Source: Sordaria brevicollis (lineage: Eukaryota; Ascomycota; Sordariomycetes; Sordariales; Sordariaceae). From it: DNA of 64,000 bases. Within the stretch, counting starts at the first letter, position 1. Each line of letters starts with the position of its first letter. The stretch spans positions 992,001-1,056,000 of the forward strand of contig JAUTDP010000011.1 in NCBI GenBank assembly GCA_033439795.1, given 5' to 3'. Both the position numbers and the translations under genes were made by a program. Shown in pieces: positions 21,625 through 32,976 of the stretch. A model generated the notes under the pieces. That model ran no database searches. It saw only the letters and a program-made list of their open reading frames with translations, and was not told the DNA's origin.

Positions 21625-22706
21625 ATGTCCTCCCCCAAAACCATCGTCATAATCGGCGCCACGGGCTCCCAAGGCGGCTCCGTCGTCTCCCGCTTCCTCT
21701 CCAACCCCTCCTTCCGCATCCGCGCCCTCACCCGCTCCCCTGATAGCCCCACCTCCCAATCCCTCTCCTCGCAGGGCGTCGAAGTCGTCTCCGCGGACGT
21801 CAACGACCCCTCCACCCTCCCTGCTGCCTTCCAGGATGCCTATGCCATCTTCGCCACCACCGCCTTCTGGCCCTCCTTCCCCGTCCTCGGCGGACACGGC
21901 GCCGGCGAGGAAGAGCTGCAGCAGTGGAAGAACATTGCCACTGCCGCTTCCAAGGTTGATGGACTGAAGCACTTCGTTATCAGCACCCTGCCGAGCACGG
22001 AGGGAAGCAGTGCTGGAAGAATCCAGGTGCCGCATTTCGATTACAAGGCCAGAGCGGCGGAGTGGATCAGGAAGGAGCTGCCGGGGTTGTGGGAAAGGAC
22101 GACGGAGTTGTGGATCGGGATGTATACGAGCAATTTGGCGAAGATACCGATTTTGAAGCCGGTTGAGGTGGTGAGTAACTTTTGAGTTTCCTTCCTATGG
22201 TTCCCAACTACCTTATGGATGGGCTCTGGGTGGGAAAAGGTTGATTTGATGCTAACTGGTGTGATGAATGAAAGCCCGGTTCACAAGGCGGGTATACCAT
22301 CCTGCTACCCGGAAGTCCTGATACGTTGCTTCCTTACGCCGGTGATTTGGAGCATAACGTCGGCGTGATTGTGGAAGCGATCATCAACAGCGGCCCCAAA
22401 ACGTATGGCAAGCTTGCCGTACTGGTCACGGAGTACGTGAGATGGACTGAGGCATACGCGGCTGTCGAGGAACTGTTTCCGGGGAAGAGGATTGTGATCA
22501 GCAAGATCGACCGTGATCAGTTCATCAAGCTCTGGGGAGAGTGGGGGGTTGAGATCGGTGACCAGATGGCGTGGAACGATGAGTTTACTGACTGGAAGAC
22601 GCTGGCTGGCGAGAGGTTCCTTGGTTTCGAGGAGTTGGGGATCAAGGATGGTGAGTTGATCGGGTTCCATAAGGCATTGGAGGGGTTGAAGGATAAGATT
22701 TTCTGA
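21625..22706 (+). CDS. NmrA-like NAD(P)-binding (atypical short-chain dehydrogenase) protein
   Basis: Model: exon 1 21625-22170 (182 codons), exon 2 22275-22706, 104-nt phase-0 intron (GTGAGT to AAAG); 325 aa, the usual length of the family. The N-terminal Rossmann strand and glycine motif are KTIVIIGATGSQGGSVVSRF (GxxGxxG), followed by FRIRALTRSPDS, where the basic residue suits the 2'-phosphate of NADP. DVNDPSTLPAAFQDAYAIF and GLKHFVISTLPS are further family segments. NmrA-like proteins are redox sensors that bind NAD(P) and often lack the catalytic Tyr-Lys; NmrA itself represses the GATA factor AreA/NIT2. This is more likely one of the many NmrA-like paralogues than NMR1 itself. Exact role unknown. 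Confidence 0.9.
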
Positions 22707-23158
22707 GCAAAAGCCGCCAGCGCAGTCCTAGACTCGTAGCAATGCATGTGACAGAGAGAAGATTATCTGTATTTAATGCATCAATTACGGTGAAATTCAG
22801 TCGAGGAGGGCGACGAAATGATAATGAAGTCAGTGAACCAAATTGTAGGTATTGTACCCTGGAATTCCTGCTCTTACGGTCTCGACGTTTTGTTCTCGAC
22901 TCATTCCCACTTGCTTTATTGTGCTGGAGATTATTGGCATGTGCTCTTGATAATCTTGCTCTAGTTCGCTGGGTAGGAAACAAAGAAAGGGGGAAAGAAA
23001 GAAACAAAAACCAATCGTACAAAAAGGAAACTCTACTGCTTGACGTCCAAACTGATCTAGGCCCAATACCGGCGTTAATAACCCCAGCTGCTTCTCTTGT
23101 TTGTTTCTGGCACTGTAAACATCCGCTTCGATTGATCCCATGAACATCAAACATCTGA
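22707..23158. other. Convergent 3' spacer
   Basis: 452 bp between the 3' ends of the NmrA-like and CorA-like genes. No gene supported. Confidence 0.6.
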
Positions 23159-25299
23159 CTAGAGACGATGCGCCATCCGCAGCAACATATCCTTCGTGAG
23201 CCGTTTGAGCTGCTGCACGTATGGGTAGGAATAATAGCCGGTCACTGCCATTGCCAGACATATCACGGATGCTACGGCCCACCACCATAGCGATAATACC
23301 TTGTCATCCAACTCTTTGAAGTTCATTCCGAAGAAACTTGTCGCAAGCGAAAGCGGCACGAACAGAAATGCCAGAAATGTCAACCTTCCCATGTCCTCGG
23401 CCTGTTCAATAGCTCTCTGCGATTCCGAGATGGAGATGCTTGAGAACAGGACGTGGATAGCGTCCGAGGTGTGTTTATGGAGTGTGTTCGCCCGCTTTAG
23501 CAAATGCTCGAAATCTTTCACAATACGCTGAGCTGTGTTCATGGCCTTCTCGGATTTGGCTTGATCGGCTGATGAAGCCTTGGGCCATCGTGACTCTGAG
23601 CTAATTACCTGTCGGGTGCTTGCGAGCAGCCTCTCCGTCTTTTGGATGTATTGGTACAAAATCTTCTTGGTGTACTTGAGATTTGGCAGCACCTTGTAGT
23701 CTTCTGTAGCTGGAAGGGACGTGTACTGGTCAAGCTTGAGATCGATCAGATTGAGGAACTCCATGTGGGATGAAGCGGCAAATTCAAGGATCTCGGTGAG
23801 GCAGTAGAAGGCATCTTTGGCCATGACTGATGAGTGAAGGGAGCGGCCATAGTCTTCGGGCAGGTGTGCAGCAGAGCGGGCCGATGGGTCTGACTCTGAC
23901 CTTTCCTTTTGGAACAGGTGCGTCTTGAGAGCAATTTTGTGCTTTCGAAGAGTTACCGGAAGGTAGTAACGGTCTGCGTCACGCGAAGCAACTTCCCAAG
24001 GGTAAGACGGCCTGTTTGTGTCCGAGTACGGCTCTGATTGTGTCGATATGGGATAAGGGCTATATGAACGCTCTTTGCCCGAACTAGTGAAGCTGTGGCC
24101 TTCAGTTCCTGAGTCAAGCCAAACCAACACTACGATGAAAGGAGTCTAGTTAGTTAATTATTTCCAATCTAGAGGCACATTGGGTCGGTCCATCTGACAT
24201 GGGCATACCGGGTAGGTAGATTGACGCATGAAGTGAACAAGGACTTACATTGGAATGTCTTCCCATCCTTAGATTTCTCCATACAGATTGAGATCCGTTG
24301 CTCCACGGCAAAGTGCATTTCGTCAAACAGATAAAAATCACGGATCATCGACTCGCCATCCACCATTTCCATCTTTGTGAACCGCTCCCGAAAGTTATCC
24401 AGCGCCTTGTCAACAGTGTCTCTCGTAGCCTTGGCCGTTTTCCCCCCCAAGGCCTTCCTGGACTTATCTATACCTATTGTCATAACAGGAAGCTCTAAGA
24501 TGTGAGAGGAAGAGGATGGTAGGGCAGGCAGAGAAAAGTTCTTGGTAGGCTCATCGGGATTTTGGAAGTCCATATGGCGACAGAAGAACTCTGGATCAAC
24601 AAAGAAACGGGCGCCTATATTCCCGATCCACTCTGCCGACATGTAGCCACGCAGGAATATGATTCCACTTTGAGGGTTGCTGGAGCCCTCACCGACACTG
24701 TTAGTATAGAAATCATATGGACTAGAAAAGTTGATAGGACTTTTGCGCCTATATCGATCATGTTTTTGGTTGGGAATGTCCACTTCAGCGTTAGGGTTTT
24801 GATCTGTCCGTAATGCTACTGCATAACTTGAGACGGGGGTACTCTTGGTTGGCGTCGAACCGGGGAGAAATGCCAATCGATCTCCCTTTTCCAATCCTAA
24901 GGGATATTGTATGACCAAGGAAGTTGCGTGAAGGTTATGACCAAATGAAGGTGGTCCATGTTTGAGAAATGAGCCCAGCCATGCGTAGTTCTGCCCGGAG
25001 CCATCCGGAAGCAGGGAGAATCCTACTACGGCATTCGTATACTGCTCGGGAAGTACTGCAAAAAATGAGAATTAGCATATGGGAGAATGCCACCGATCCT
25101 AAGGGGTCTGGGGTATGTATCTGTTATCTCAATGTCATAACTCACATTTGGTTTCATCCACCTTTTTCTCTACCGCCGGTTTCCACATCGGGGTCAGATC
25201 TTTGCTCATGGTTGACGATAGTTCTGATGGTGCGCGGCCTAGACTCGAGGTATGCGGTGTTTGTGGCATGTCCGCTATGTCACCAGTTTCGGTTGACAT
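23159..25299 (-). CDS. CorA-like magnesium transporter
   Basis: Model: exon 1 25299-25146, exon 2 25055-24249, exon 3 24129-23159; both introns are phase 1 (GTGAGT/GCAG and GTAAGT/GTAG), giving 643 aa. The C-terminus has two membrane segments, about 568-587 (AFLFVPLSLATSFF) and 601-620 (LWWWAVASVICLAMAVTGYY), with the CorA signature GMN at 588-590 directly after the first. A long helical region precedes them (KAMNTAQRIVKDFEHLLKRA), as in the CorA stalk. The family forms pentameric Mg2+ channels in plasma, vacuolar or mitochondrial membranes. The large N-terminal domain with FLRGYMSAEWIGNIGARFFV resembles fungal CorA-like proteins of unknown substrate rather than ALR1 or MRS2. Ion specificity is inferred. 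Confidence 0.88.
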
Positions 25300-25805
25300 T
25301 GTGGGCAGGATGCCAGTCCCGCTATAAGCAAGTCAATTCGAGATAAGCGGTGGCAAGAAGCGAAGGTTATCGATAGAAAAGGGAGCCCTCCTCTCTGGTT
25401 ACCAGCAATGTCGTCGCGGTAAACAGAAGGGCGAGGCACCGTGCACGTCGACGCGCTCAAGCGGTTGCCTCAAAGGTTGCGCCTGTTGATGCCCTCAATG
25501 TAATTGACTCGGGGCAGAATCGTCGGTGTAGAATTCCACGGTTTCTGGACAAGTTGCAAAGACCCGACCATCAGGGGCAGTGAGGAAGAACAGATTTTGG
25601 GGCTGTGGCTGGTGAAACCGTGAAACCGGTCTGGATTGGATGTCGGCTTGATGCGCGTGACGGCCCTGCTTATTTTCTGTGAAGCCCCGCCTCCGCCTAT
25701 CCGGTCGACCAACCTCAAGGGCGCATTCTTTTCTCGCTTTGTTTGACATTTGGGCAATTTTCTCCCGTTGATTCGTGTTGTGTAACGTACTCAGTCTCAT
25801 AGCAT
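25300..25805. other. Intergenic left of the MITE
   Basis: Upstream region of the CorA-like gene. An open minus-strand frame of about 100 codons starts inside the MITE target site and has no recognisable domain, so it is not called. Confidence 0.5.
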
Positions 25806-26163
25806 CAGCGTGTCATATAAATCAAATATTCTTGGCACAACCAAGCAAGTAATCAAATTCAAGTAAACAAATCCGAGCGTCAAGTTGAATTGGGTAAATA
25901 AATCCAAACCTCGATTTAATTTGACCGATTTGGCCGCCTTCTTGGCGTACCGGCAGAATTTTTTTATATAGGGAAAACAACCGGAGCCCGGACTGGGACG
26001 GAGCCGGTTAAGGCCCGGGCCCGGATTTTGGTAAGACCCACCCGATTTGAAATATTTGACCAAATAAATAAAATATTTGGGTAAATAAATCGAAAAGGAT
26101 ATTTGACCCACTCAATCAAATCCAAGTCCAGATTTGAGTTGATTTGATTTATATGACACGCTG
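25806..26163. mobile_element. Non-autonomous hAT-like MITE, 358 bp
   Basis: The ends are perfect 22-bp inverted repeats (25806-25827 and 26142-26163) starting CAGCGTGTCATATAAATC. They are flanked by an exact 8-bp direct repeat, CATAGCAT, at 25798-25805 and 26164-26171. Ends of CAG...CTG with an 8-bp target duplication are characteristic of hAT elements. The interior has no open frame; it is AT-rich with repeated AAATAAAT motifs and a GC-rich core near 25980-26040. It was presumably moved by a transposase encoded elsewhere. Confidence 0.9.
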
Positions 26164-26718
26164 CATAGCATCCCATCGTCACGCAATGTCTTATTGGTTC
26201 AACTGTTCATCAGGAGCATTGGGGGCCGTGGAGGCGCGGGAACCAGGTTGACGCCACCAAAAAGCCACTCCTACCTCAATTGGGCGTCCACAACACAGCC
26301 CCGGATAACATTCGCAATAAATTACCAGCTTGGCATCCCGATGAGACCGGTGAGCCTATCCTGTCCTAATGAACTTCGTGTAACATAATTTGAACGTCTC
26401 CATTCAGAGCTCGGATCACGTTTGCCTGTTAATAACCCCATGTGCATTCTTGATTAGAGGTACCTGGTCCAATCTGGCACCATAGCATTCCATCCGCTGT
26501 CAACCTTGAGATCTTTTAGCAAAACTTCTTGCTTAGCTTAAAAGCCTCCCCATGTACGCCCTAGTTCTCACGGTCGTGTAAGTGTTCATCTCTCTCATGT
26601 GGCCCCACGGGAAGGCTTATCTTCGCCCTATTACTTGCTTGCTTGGGTTGGAGCATCTCGTCCTGCATTACTGGTACATGTAGATTGTTAGAGAAACACT
26701 TCCAAACCGCCATCCTTT
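26164..26718. other. Intergenic between the MITE and the NLR-type gene
   Basis: Downstream side of the NLR-type gene. A further minus-strand open frame overlaps the end of that gene in another register (26561-26761) and could be an extra exon, but no repeat motif is visible. No gene called. Confidence 0.45.
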
Positions 26719-29309
26719 CTATCCAGCTGTGTGCTCTGGCATGCCATATGGACGTAGGCAAAGTTCCTGCTCATCCTCAAGGATTTCACTTTGAGATAAG
26801 TACAGGCGCACATCATCGAACAATCTTGAAAGACGGCGAGTCAAGTCGGGGCTATGGATTCCCCTTTGACGTGAAGTCTCAAGCCTTTTGCTGAGATTCA
26901 AGATGTTCGGGAGCAGTGTATCGCACTCATTGGACCTGTCCATCGAGCGTTTCTGCCAATTTCCTTGAAAGGGCCATTTTTCAATGAGGAGATTGCCCGC
27001 TGCTTCATACACCGTGATTAACTCGTCCGGCATCATGTCTGTGACTTCCTGTTGGACTGAGCTGTGTTGCTCAAGCTCGCCTGTCTCCACGCGTGGGATG
27101 ACTAACGATAAACCAACTAGTTGAGCCTTTGAAGCGTCATAGTCTTCAACGGAACTAGGATAGCCCTCGAGTTTGACAACTTCGTTGAGGTCCACCAGTA
27201 TTTCTTCAGCGATCTTTGGGCCTAAAACAGACATAACCTCAAGAAGTGCCATGGAACTCTTGGAAATCCCGTTCAACTGCCAGAGAGTTGCTAGATGAAG
27301 AGGCATCCTGTTTGACCACGCTTCAAGGAAAACCCCAGAGACTCCCTTTTGGTCGAAGAGGTTGAAGAGTTCGCGGTAAGAGGTGAGCCTCAAAATTTGA
27401 AGTAGGCCCGCCGTTTGTTGGAGAGCCAATGGTAACCTGCCAAGTTGTTCGACCAGCATTCCAAGGGCTTCAGCTTCCGTCGATGATGATCCCGCCCAAA
27501 TTCGAGACAGGCTCTGTAGCAAGCTCATGGAGCCCGGCTTCGATAGTATCGTCACGCAAATCTCACTGGATTTGCGGTGTGAGGTTGGCAGTTTCCTCAT
27601 GTCGATAGGCTTGCGACTTGTGATCAGGACGGAACCTCGTTGGAAAGCGGGCCAATGGTCAGAAAGAAGATCCACACTCTTGACATTGTCAAAAATGATC
27701 AGCCAATTTGCTAGGTTGCTCGGAGTATCGGGCGCAGAGACGTCTTTGAGCGGTAAATCCAACCAATGCATCACGACATTCTTGCTGGCCGCGTGCGTCT
27801 GGTCCACAGGCCACTGCTCAATGTCATCCTCAAGCCCGAGTTGAATTGCGGTTTGAAAAAAGCCGGTTGCCATCGTGCTGGTTTCCTCTCCGTTGAGCCA
27901 GAATATTGCATCAAATCTCTCGCTCCGGGAATATGCATATTCGATGGCTAGCTGGGTCTTGCCAATCCCCCCTTTCCCGTAGAGTGTAAGTGAACGAAGC
28001 TGTTCCACATCATTAGTAGGAAGAAGGAAGTCGTCAATGTCTCCCAGGACATCTTGTCTTCCGACAAATGATGGGTTCCGTGGTCGAGATAGGGAGAAGC
28101 ATGGCAGAATTGGATTTCTGGGCTCTGGTGGAAACTCCACAAGTCTCTCTAAAGGGTCGCGATTCATCCCTGCGAACGAAAGGCGTGGGTTACTACCTCT
28201 GGTTGATCTGTATAGAGAACTGTCTGTACCACTGCGGAGAGATGCACTTGTCAACCACGGCGGCGCCTCGTCTGCTCATATGTCAGTAAAAGTAGCCTGT
28301 CCGCAATTTTCTCACTGTACGCCAATGAAGGAATACTCACATTTCTCCGTGTTATTTGCGATCTGAGCAGGAGCGTCTCGCTTGACCTTATCCAGGAGCT
28401 CGGCACACTTCCAATACAGTTCACATCCAGGCTCAAACCTACATATGGTCAGATGGTTCGACACGTGGTCCAAAATGGTGTGTTTCGGGTCGGTGGGCCG
28501 GAAAATCCCCAACTCCCTAGTTACTATCTGTTTCAAATCAGGAGAATGATCAATGAGAGGGAGGAGTCTAAAGACAGAAAGACGACATACCACATGCTTG
28601 AGTTCCTTGTTGAGGAGTTTCTGTAACGGTATAAATCTTGTCGAATGTGCTTCTCCGCTGGTCTCACATGCAAATAGAATCGGAATGCTGAGGCGCGTAT
28701 TCTCAAAACCCTTGCATAGTTGCGTGAAGTCGGCAACATCGACATCGTCTGCTCGCCTCAGATTAACCTTTTCGTCCTTATAGCACTTTGCAAGAAGACG
28801 TAAGGTGTTCTTCGCTGATCCTTGATCTTCGGTAACGTGAGGTGTCCCGAGGAAGATTACGCCAGAGAGGACGTCAATCAGCCCACGGTATTGGTAGGCC
28901 GTATTGCCTCCGCAAAAAGACAGGGCCTGATTACCAGAGGTTAGGACAATACTCGACAGTAGCTCCGATTTTAGTGACGCGCAGAACTCACACGCTTTGC
29001 TACAAGCCCGCCTGTCCCATGGCATATAAGGACCAAAGGGCGCTTATTTGCCCCGCTATCTGTCGTTTTACAATGATCGCAGAGCAATTGAAGCAGCACC
29101 TTTCCCTCGTTCATTACATATTGGACAAGGGATAGATCGCTAGGCAAGTCGTATTGGTGCTCCCAAATTGTTGCACCTGGTTCATAAGATGTTGAGAAGT
29201 CATCCAGGAGATTTTGAAGCCAGACGACTGGAGTAGTTGGGAGCAATGGCGTCCATCTCAAAGGCCCGGGCAGGCCAGGGTGCTGGCACAATGATAATGC
29301 TACGCGCAT
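26719..29309 (-). CDS. NLR-type protein: degenerate alpha/beta-hydrolase plus NB-ARC
   Basis: Model: exons 29309-28992, 28926-28591, 28527-28341, 28271-26719 (phases 0, 0, 1); 797 aa. Residues 1-280 resemble the SesB-like esterase domain of fungal NLRs (WLQNLLDDFS, VLSGVIFLGTPH), but the nucleophile elbow, normally GHSLGG, reads CHGTGG (97-101) and lacks serine. The NB-ARC domain has the P-loop GKGGIGKT (379-386), Walker B LIIFDN (471-476), the ITSR motif (497-500) and GRLPLAL. Some 150 residues follow with no evident TPR, ankyrin or WD repeats. Fungal NLRs act in heterokaryon incompatibility and non-self response (family knowledge). The 63-nt third exon-junction intron is in frame without a stop, so retention (818 aa) is possible. 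The start could lie further upstream. Confidence 0.83.
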
Positions 29310-31427
29310 ATTTCGTCATTGATTAGCTCCATCAAAGTTTATTGAGCAAGGAGAAATTTCATACTCGAAACTGGAGGGCGGGCCAACTGTTGGGGGGGAG
29401 TTGGCAGGCAATATTTTCTGAAAAGATCTCGGGAGATGCGAGGAAGCCATCAAGGAGTCGGCCGGTAAGCCTCCAGTGTCGCCGTAGGAGAAAGCGTGCA
29501 GTCAAACATAAATCGAAATGTAGGTCGCGACTCTCTGGTTGAGTACGGAGTACAGTAACTTTCCTTCTTTAATATGAAGTTTTGACGGGAGAAACAATCA
29601 GATGTAACGAGCCGAGCCGCGTATATGATTGTAAGGCTATGAAACAGGCTGCTCATGTCAACAGGCGCAGGACTTTGAAAGCTTGACCTCACGGCCAGCC
29701 ACAAAATTGATTTCCGTGGAGCCGGCACACACACTGCGACAAGGAACCACCTTTGAAACCTGATCTCGTGAACGGACATACGTGCTACCATACCCAATAA
29801 GTTTAAGCGGAAGGCTGTAATGGTTCCGCCGCCATGGTAAACTTGTTGGGCGGTCACGCCGCGGATGGAGGCCCAACTTCTGTCGTGCCATGCAAATATG
29901 TCGGGTGGCGAGACGTTAACTGAATGATCAGGCCAGGCGCGAAGTAAGGCAGTGGGTTGTCCATTAACGAGCCCTATAAGCCGATAAAAATATTAAGAAG
30001 GAAGATAGTAGGCGCCGTGTCCCACACTCGCACTCAAACACTTCTACTCCCGGAAGCTGAGCTGCGAGTAAGCCTGCATACCCCAGGTCTGGGTGGCAGC
30101 CAATGCTAGAACCGCCGATAATTGGTAACGGCTATGATATAAATGTCAATTTGGTTCCAGTGTGGGAGGGCGGGGGGGAAACCTGATAAGCTTGATGAAT
30201 CGGTGTGCTGCGTTTCGATATTTCTGCGACTACACGTGGCGAGTTGGGACAATACAACGAGACTCATCTGAAAGCATCCACGCAATCGCCATCTCCCTCC
30301 AGTTGGCCCGACTATACGGGAGGACGGAGCAGGAGTCACAGGACAGTGCTCGCAACTTAGGGACATTATCATTCCCACCAATCTAGAACACCGGAAACGT
30401 GATCCCAAGGTGTTCAACAAGACATTCTGTAACATGTCGCGAATATCGCAATCCGGGCGGAAACGGTTTCCGGATAGGTGTTCCGGTAGGCAAGAAGATC
30501 ACTCAATCCTAACACTTAACATCAATAAAATAGGTACTCCATACAAGCTTAGAACGGGGTTAAATACCTGTATAACCTCCGGCCCGGGCGCTTCCCAACT
30601 AATGTCTGCTCTGCGACATGAATTTCATTTCCTAGAATAAAGCGTTGGGCTGCAGGCGGCAACGTAGCGACCCGTGCGATAACGAAGTAGAGGGAGGGGG
30701 AATGTGGGATAGGTTGCAAGTGGTTGGTTCATTACATAAGTTGAAGGTTAAGATAGGTAGGGTGCGAATGAGCGTTGAAATGAGTGTTTGGTGGCGCTGC
30801 GATTCTTCCCGTCCTAAGATTTGTGACTGCGCCGCTTTGACGGCTTTGTCGTCCAATCCCGTCGCCGGGCCTCCTCCCGTTCCTTCCACTTCACTTACCA
30901 ACACCGCTGTTTCCTGTTTGGCTTCCCTTCCATGTCTCGTCCGGCTCCGTACTACCCCGCATCACAATCGTTCCTTTACCAATCCGCTACATACCTCTAC
31001 GCGGTATCACATTCTCACCTCGGGGGCTCGGTCAGTATTCCCTGATGCCAGACAGTGGCAGCCGCAACGAAGTAAGTACTGGCCTCACCTGCACCGCCTG
31101 CCGAGGATTACGTAGCTGCAGTATTGGCTTCTCCACCGACCGATCTACAATACATTCCGCGGCCCGAGCCGAAGGTTCGATTAATCCTCTACATACAATG
31201 ATCTAATACCCCGGTCCCTGTTGTGGAATTGAATGGAGAGTAACGTCGGATAATCCAGATAAGTAACGAAGCACCTGGCCCCCGCACTCGGCCACCGGTA
31301 CTGTGTAGGGACTCACAGACAACAACAAAGTTCTCGGCACTTTTGTCATTTTTCATGAGTGAAACGTACGGGCTATAGTTCGAGCACGGCGAAACTGTGT
31401 GTTGGGTACCACGACAACTTCTCGACC
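29310..31427. other. Intergenic, divergent region NLR-type gene / amidase
   Basis: 2.1 kb without a gene I can support. It should contain both promoters. The open frames here are short and lack domains or plausible splice partners. Confidence 0.5.
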
Positions 31428-32926
31428 ATGGCTGCTCGTCCAGGTGGCGATCTATTCCACATAGGAGCAGAAGCCTATGCGATTGCCCCCTCTTCAAGCC
31501 GTTTTCTTTCTACAAGCATCTTCGACCGTCTCCCTAAAACTCACCCGCGCCACGGTCTCGCTACAGTCTTCGTCGTTCCGGCCTCAGTAAACGACGCTTG
31601 CGTAGCAGTAGATCTCCCCTGGATCCAGAAAGCTGTCAAGCATTACGAGACGGTTGACGATGTCTTCCACGAGGCCTTCCTCACCACCGTCATCTTCAAC
31701 GGCGAGGCGAAGCAGAAGCCCCGAGTCACTCCAGAGGCGAAATACTACCTAGAACAACTGGGAACACAAGACATAGTGTTGTGCTCGGATACTGCCGATA
31801 TCCCACCGGGACCGTACTACATGGCAGGGCACGAGCTGCGAAATGTGTGGAAGCTCGAAGACGACACGTATGGTACCTGCATGGTCACAGTAGTACCCAA
31901 GAGCAAGTGAGTTACTTCTCAGGGGCCTCGGTGCGAGTATTGCAGGGATGGTGTCGTTGCTGACAATTAGAGATACTCCAGTCCCTCCGAGCCCTTCCAG
32001 CCTGTCCGCTGGCTCGATTGACGATTCAAGCCACCAGTTCCCAAGTTTTGCTATGCCATCCAGGATCATCACCGGGTCCGGCCATAGCTCTTCCTCAAGA
32101 CCACTTGCTGGGTGGAGAATACTCGTCAAGGACAACATCCACTTACACGGGACCAAAACATCTCAGGGAAGCAGGGCTTTCTACGATACATATGAGGCCT
32201 GCACAGCAAACGCACCATGCATGCAAAAGCTGATTGACAAGGGCGCCATTATACTCGGCAAGACAAAGATGAACTCCTTTGCCAACTGGGAAGAACCAAT
32301 GGAGTACGTCGACTATCAAGCTCCTTGGAACCCACGAGGCGATCAATACCAGTCTACAGGCGGAAGTAGCTCCGGCAGTGCGGCGGCGGTTGCGGCATAC
32401 GACTGGCTGGACATTGCTATCGGAACGGACAGTAGGTGCTGCAGATTGTCTTCTTCCGGGAAAACAAGACTGACACGGAGACAAAACAGCATGGGCAAGT
32501 GTCACTAGACCAGCACTCTGGTGCGGTTGCTTCGGCTTGCGTCCCACCATGGGCGCCGTCAGCGGAGAAGGAATCGAACCGTTCTGCAAGTCAGTTAATC
32601 TATTTTACAGAAGATACAAGGCGGCACAGGGCTGACATTGGGGAATCTAGAGAATTTGATACCGCAGGTTTTCTGGGAAGGGACCTGCAACTATGCATCG
32701 AATTCGGTCGGCAATGGCTCGATATGGAGACAATGGAGTTGAACCCCAAGGTATGGCCCCGAGTTCCTATCAAGGAGGCAGACAAGCTCAGGTTCTTCTG
32801 CCTTGCCCTTGGACAACCCGTTCTGACTGTATTGGCAGCCGTTCACATCCATCATCTGGCCCACCGACTTTTGGAGTATCATTGACTTGCGCCAAGTCGA
32901 CACCGCGCGCAAGTTTGGCAGAGAAA
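31428..32926 (+). pseudogene. Amidase-signature enzyme, 5' part, interrupted by a transposon
   Basis: Exons 31428-31906, 31971-32431, 32490-32589, 32651-32750 and 32839-32926; every intron is GT-AG and every join keeps phase. About 160 N-terminal residues precede the amidase domain. The domain shows LVKDNIHL (catalytic Lys), STGGSSSGSAAAVAAYDW (cis-Ser loop) and IGTD followed by TWAS (nucleophile Ser; GG is usual before it), then TRPALWCGCFGLRPTMGAVS and EFDTAGFLGRDLQL. Exon 5 stops being amidase at 32926, after GRE, where the 8-bp target site of the 11.9-kb element ends. The rest of the gene is at 44845-45867. The two parts together would encode 645 aa without a stop or frameshift. Amidases hydrolyse C-N amide bonds; the substrate is unknown. 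As it stands the gene is broken. Confidence 0.9.
32919..32926. repeat. Left target-site duplication of the DNA transposon
   Basis: CAGAGAAA here is repeated exactly at 44837-44844 on the other side of the element. Confidence 0.9.
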
Positions 32927-32976
32927 GAGAAAACCTCAACGCACTCCAAACAATTCTACGTGCACTCTAAGACCCA
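32927..32976 (+). repeat. Left terminal inverted repeat
   Basis: 50 bp that match the reverse complement of 44787-44836 at 45 positions; the differences are at positions 21, 24, 25, 34 and 36. Confidence 0.88.

Noticed and set aside
30040..30115. tRNA-like stretch with partial box-like sequence
   Set aside because: It does not form a cloverleaf with proper stems, and no T run follows.
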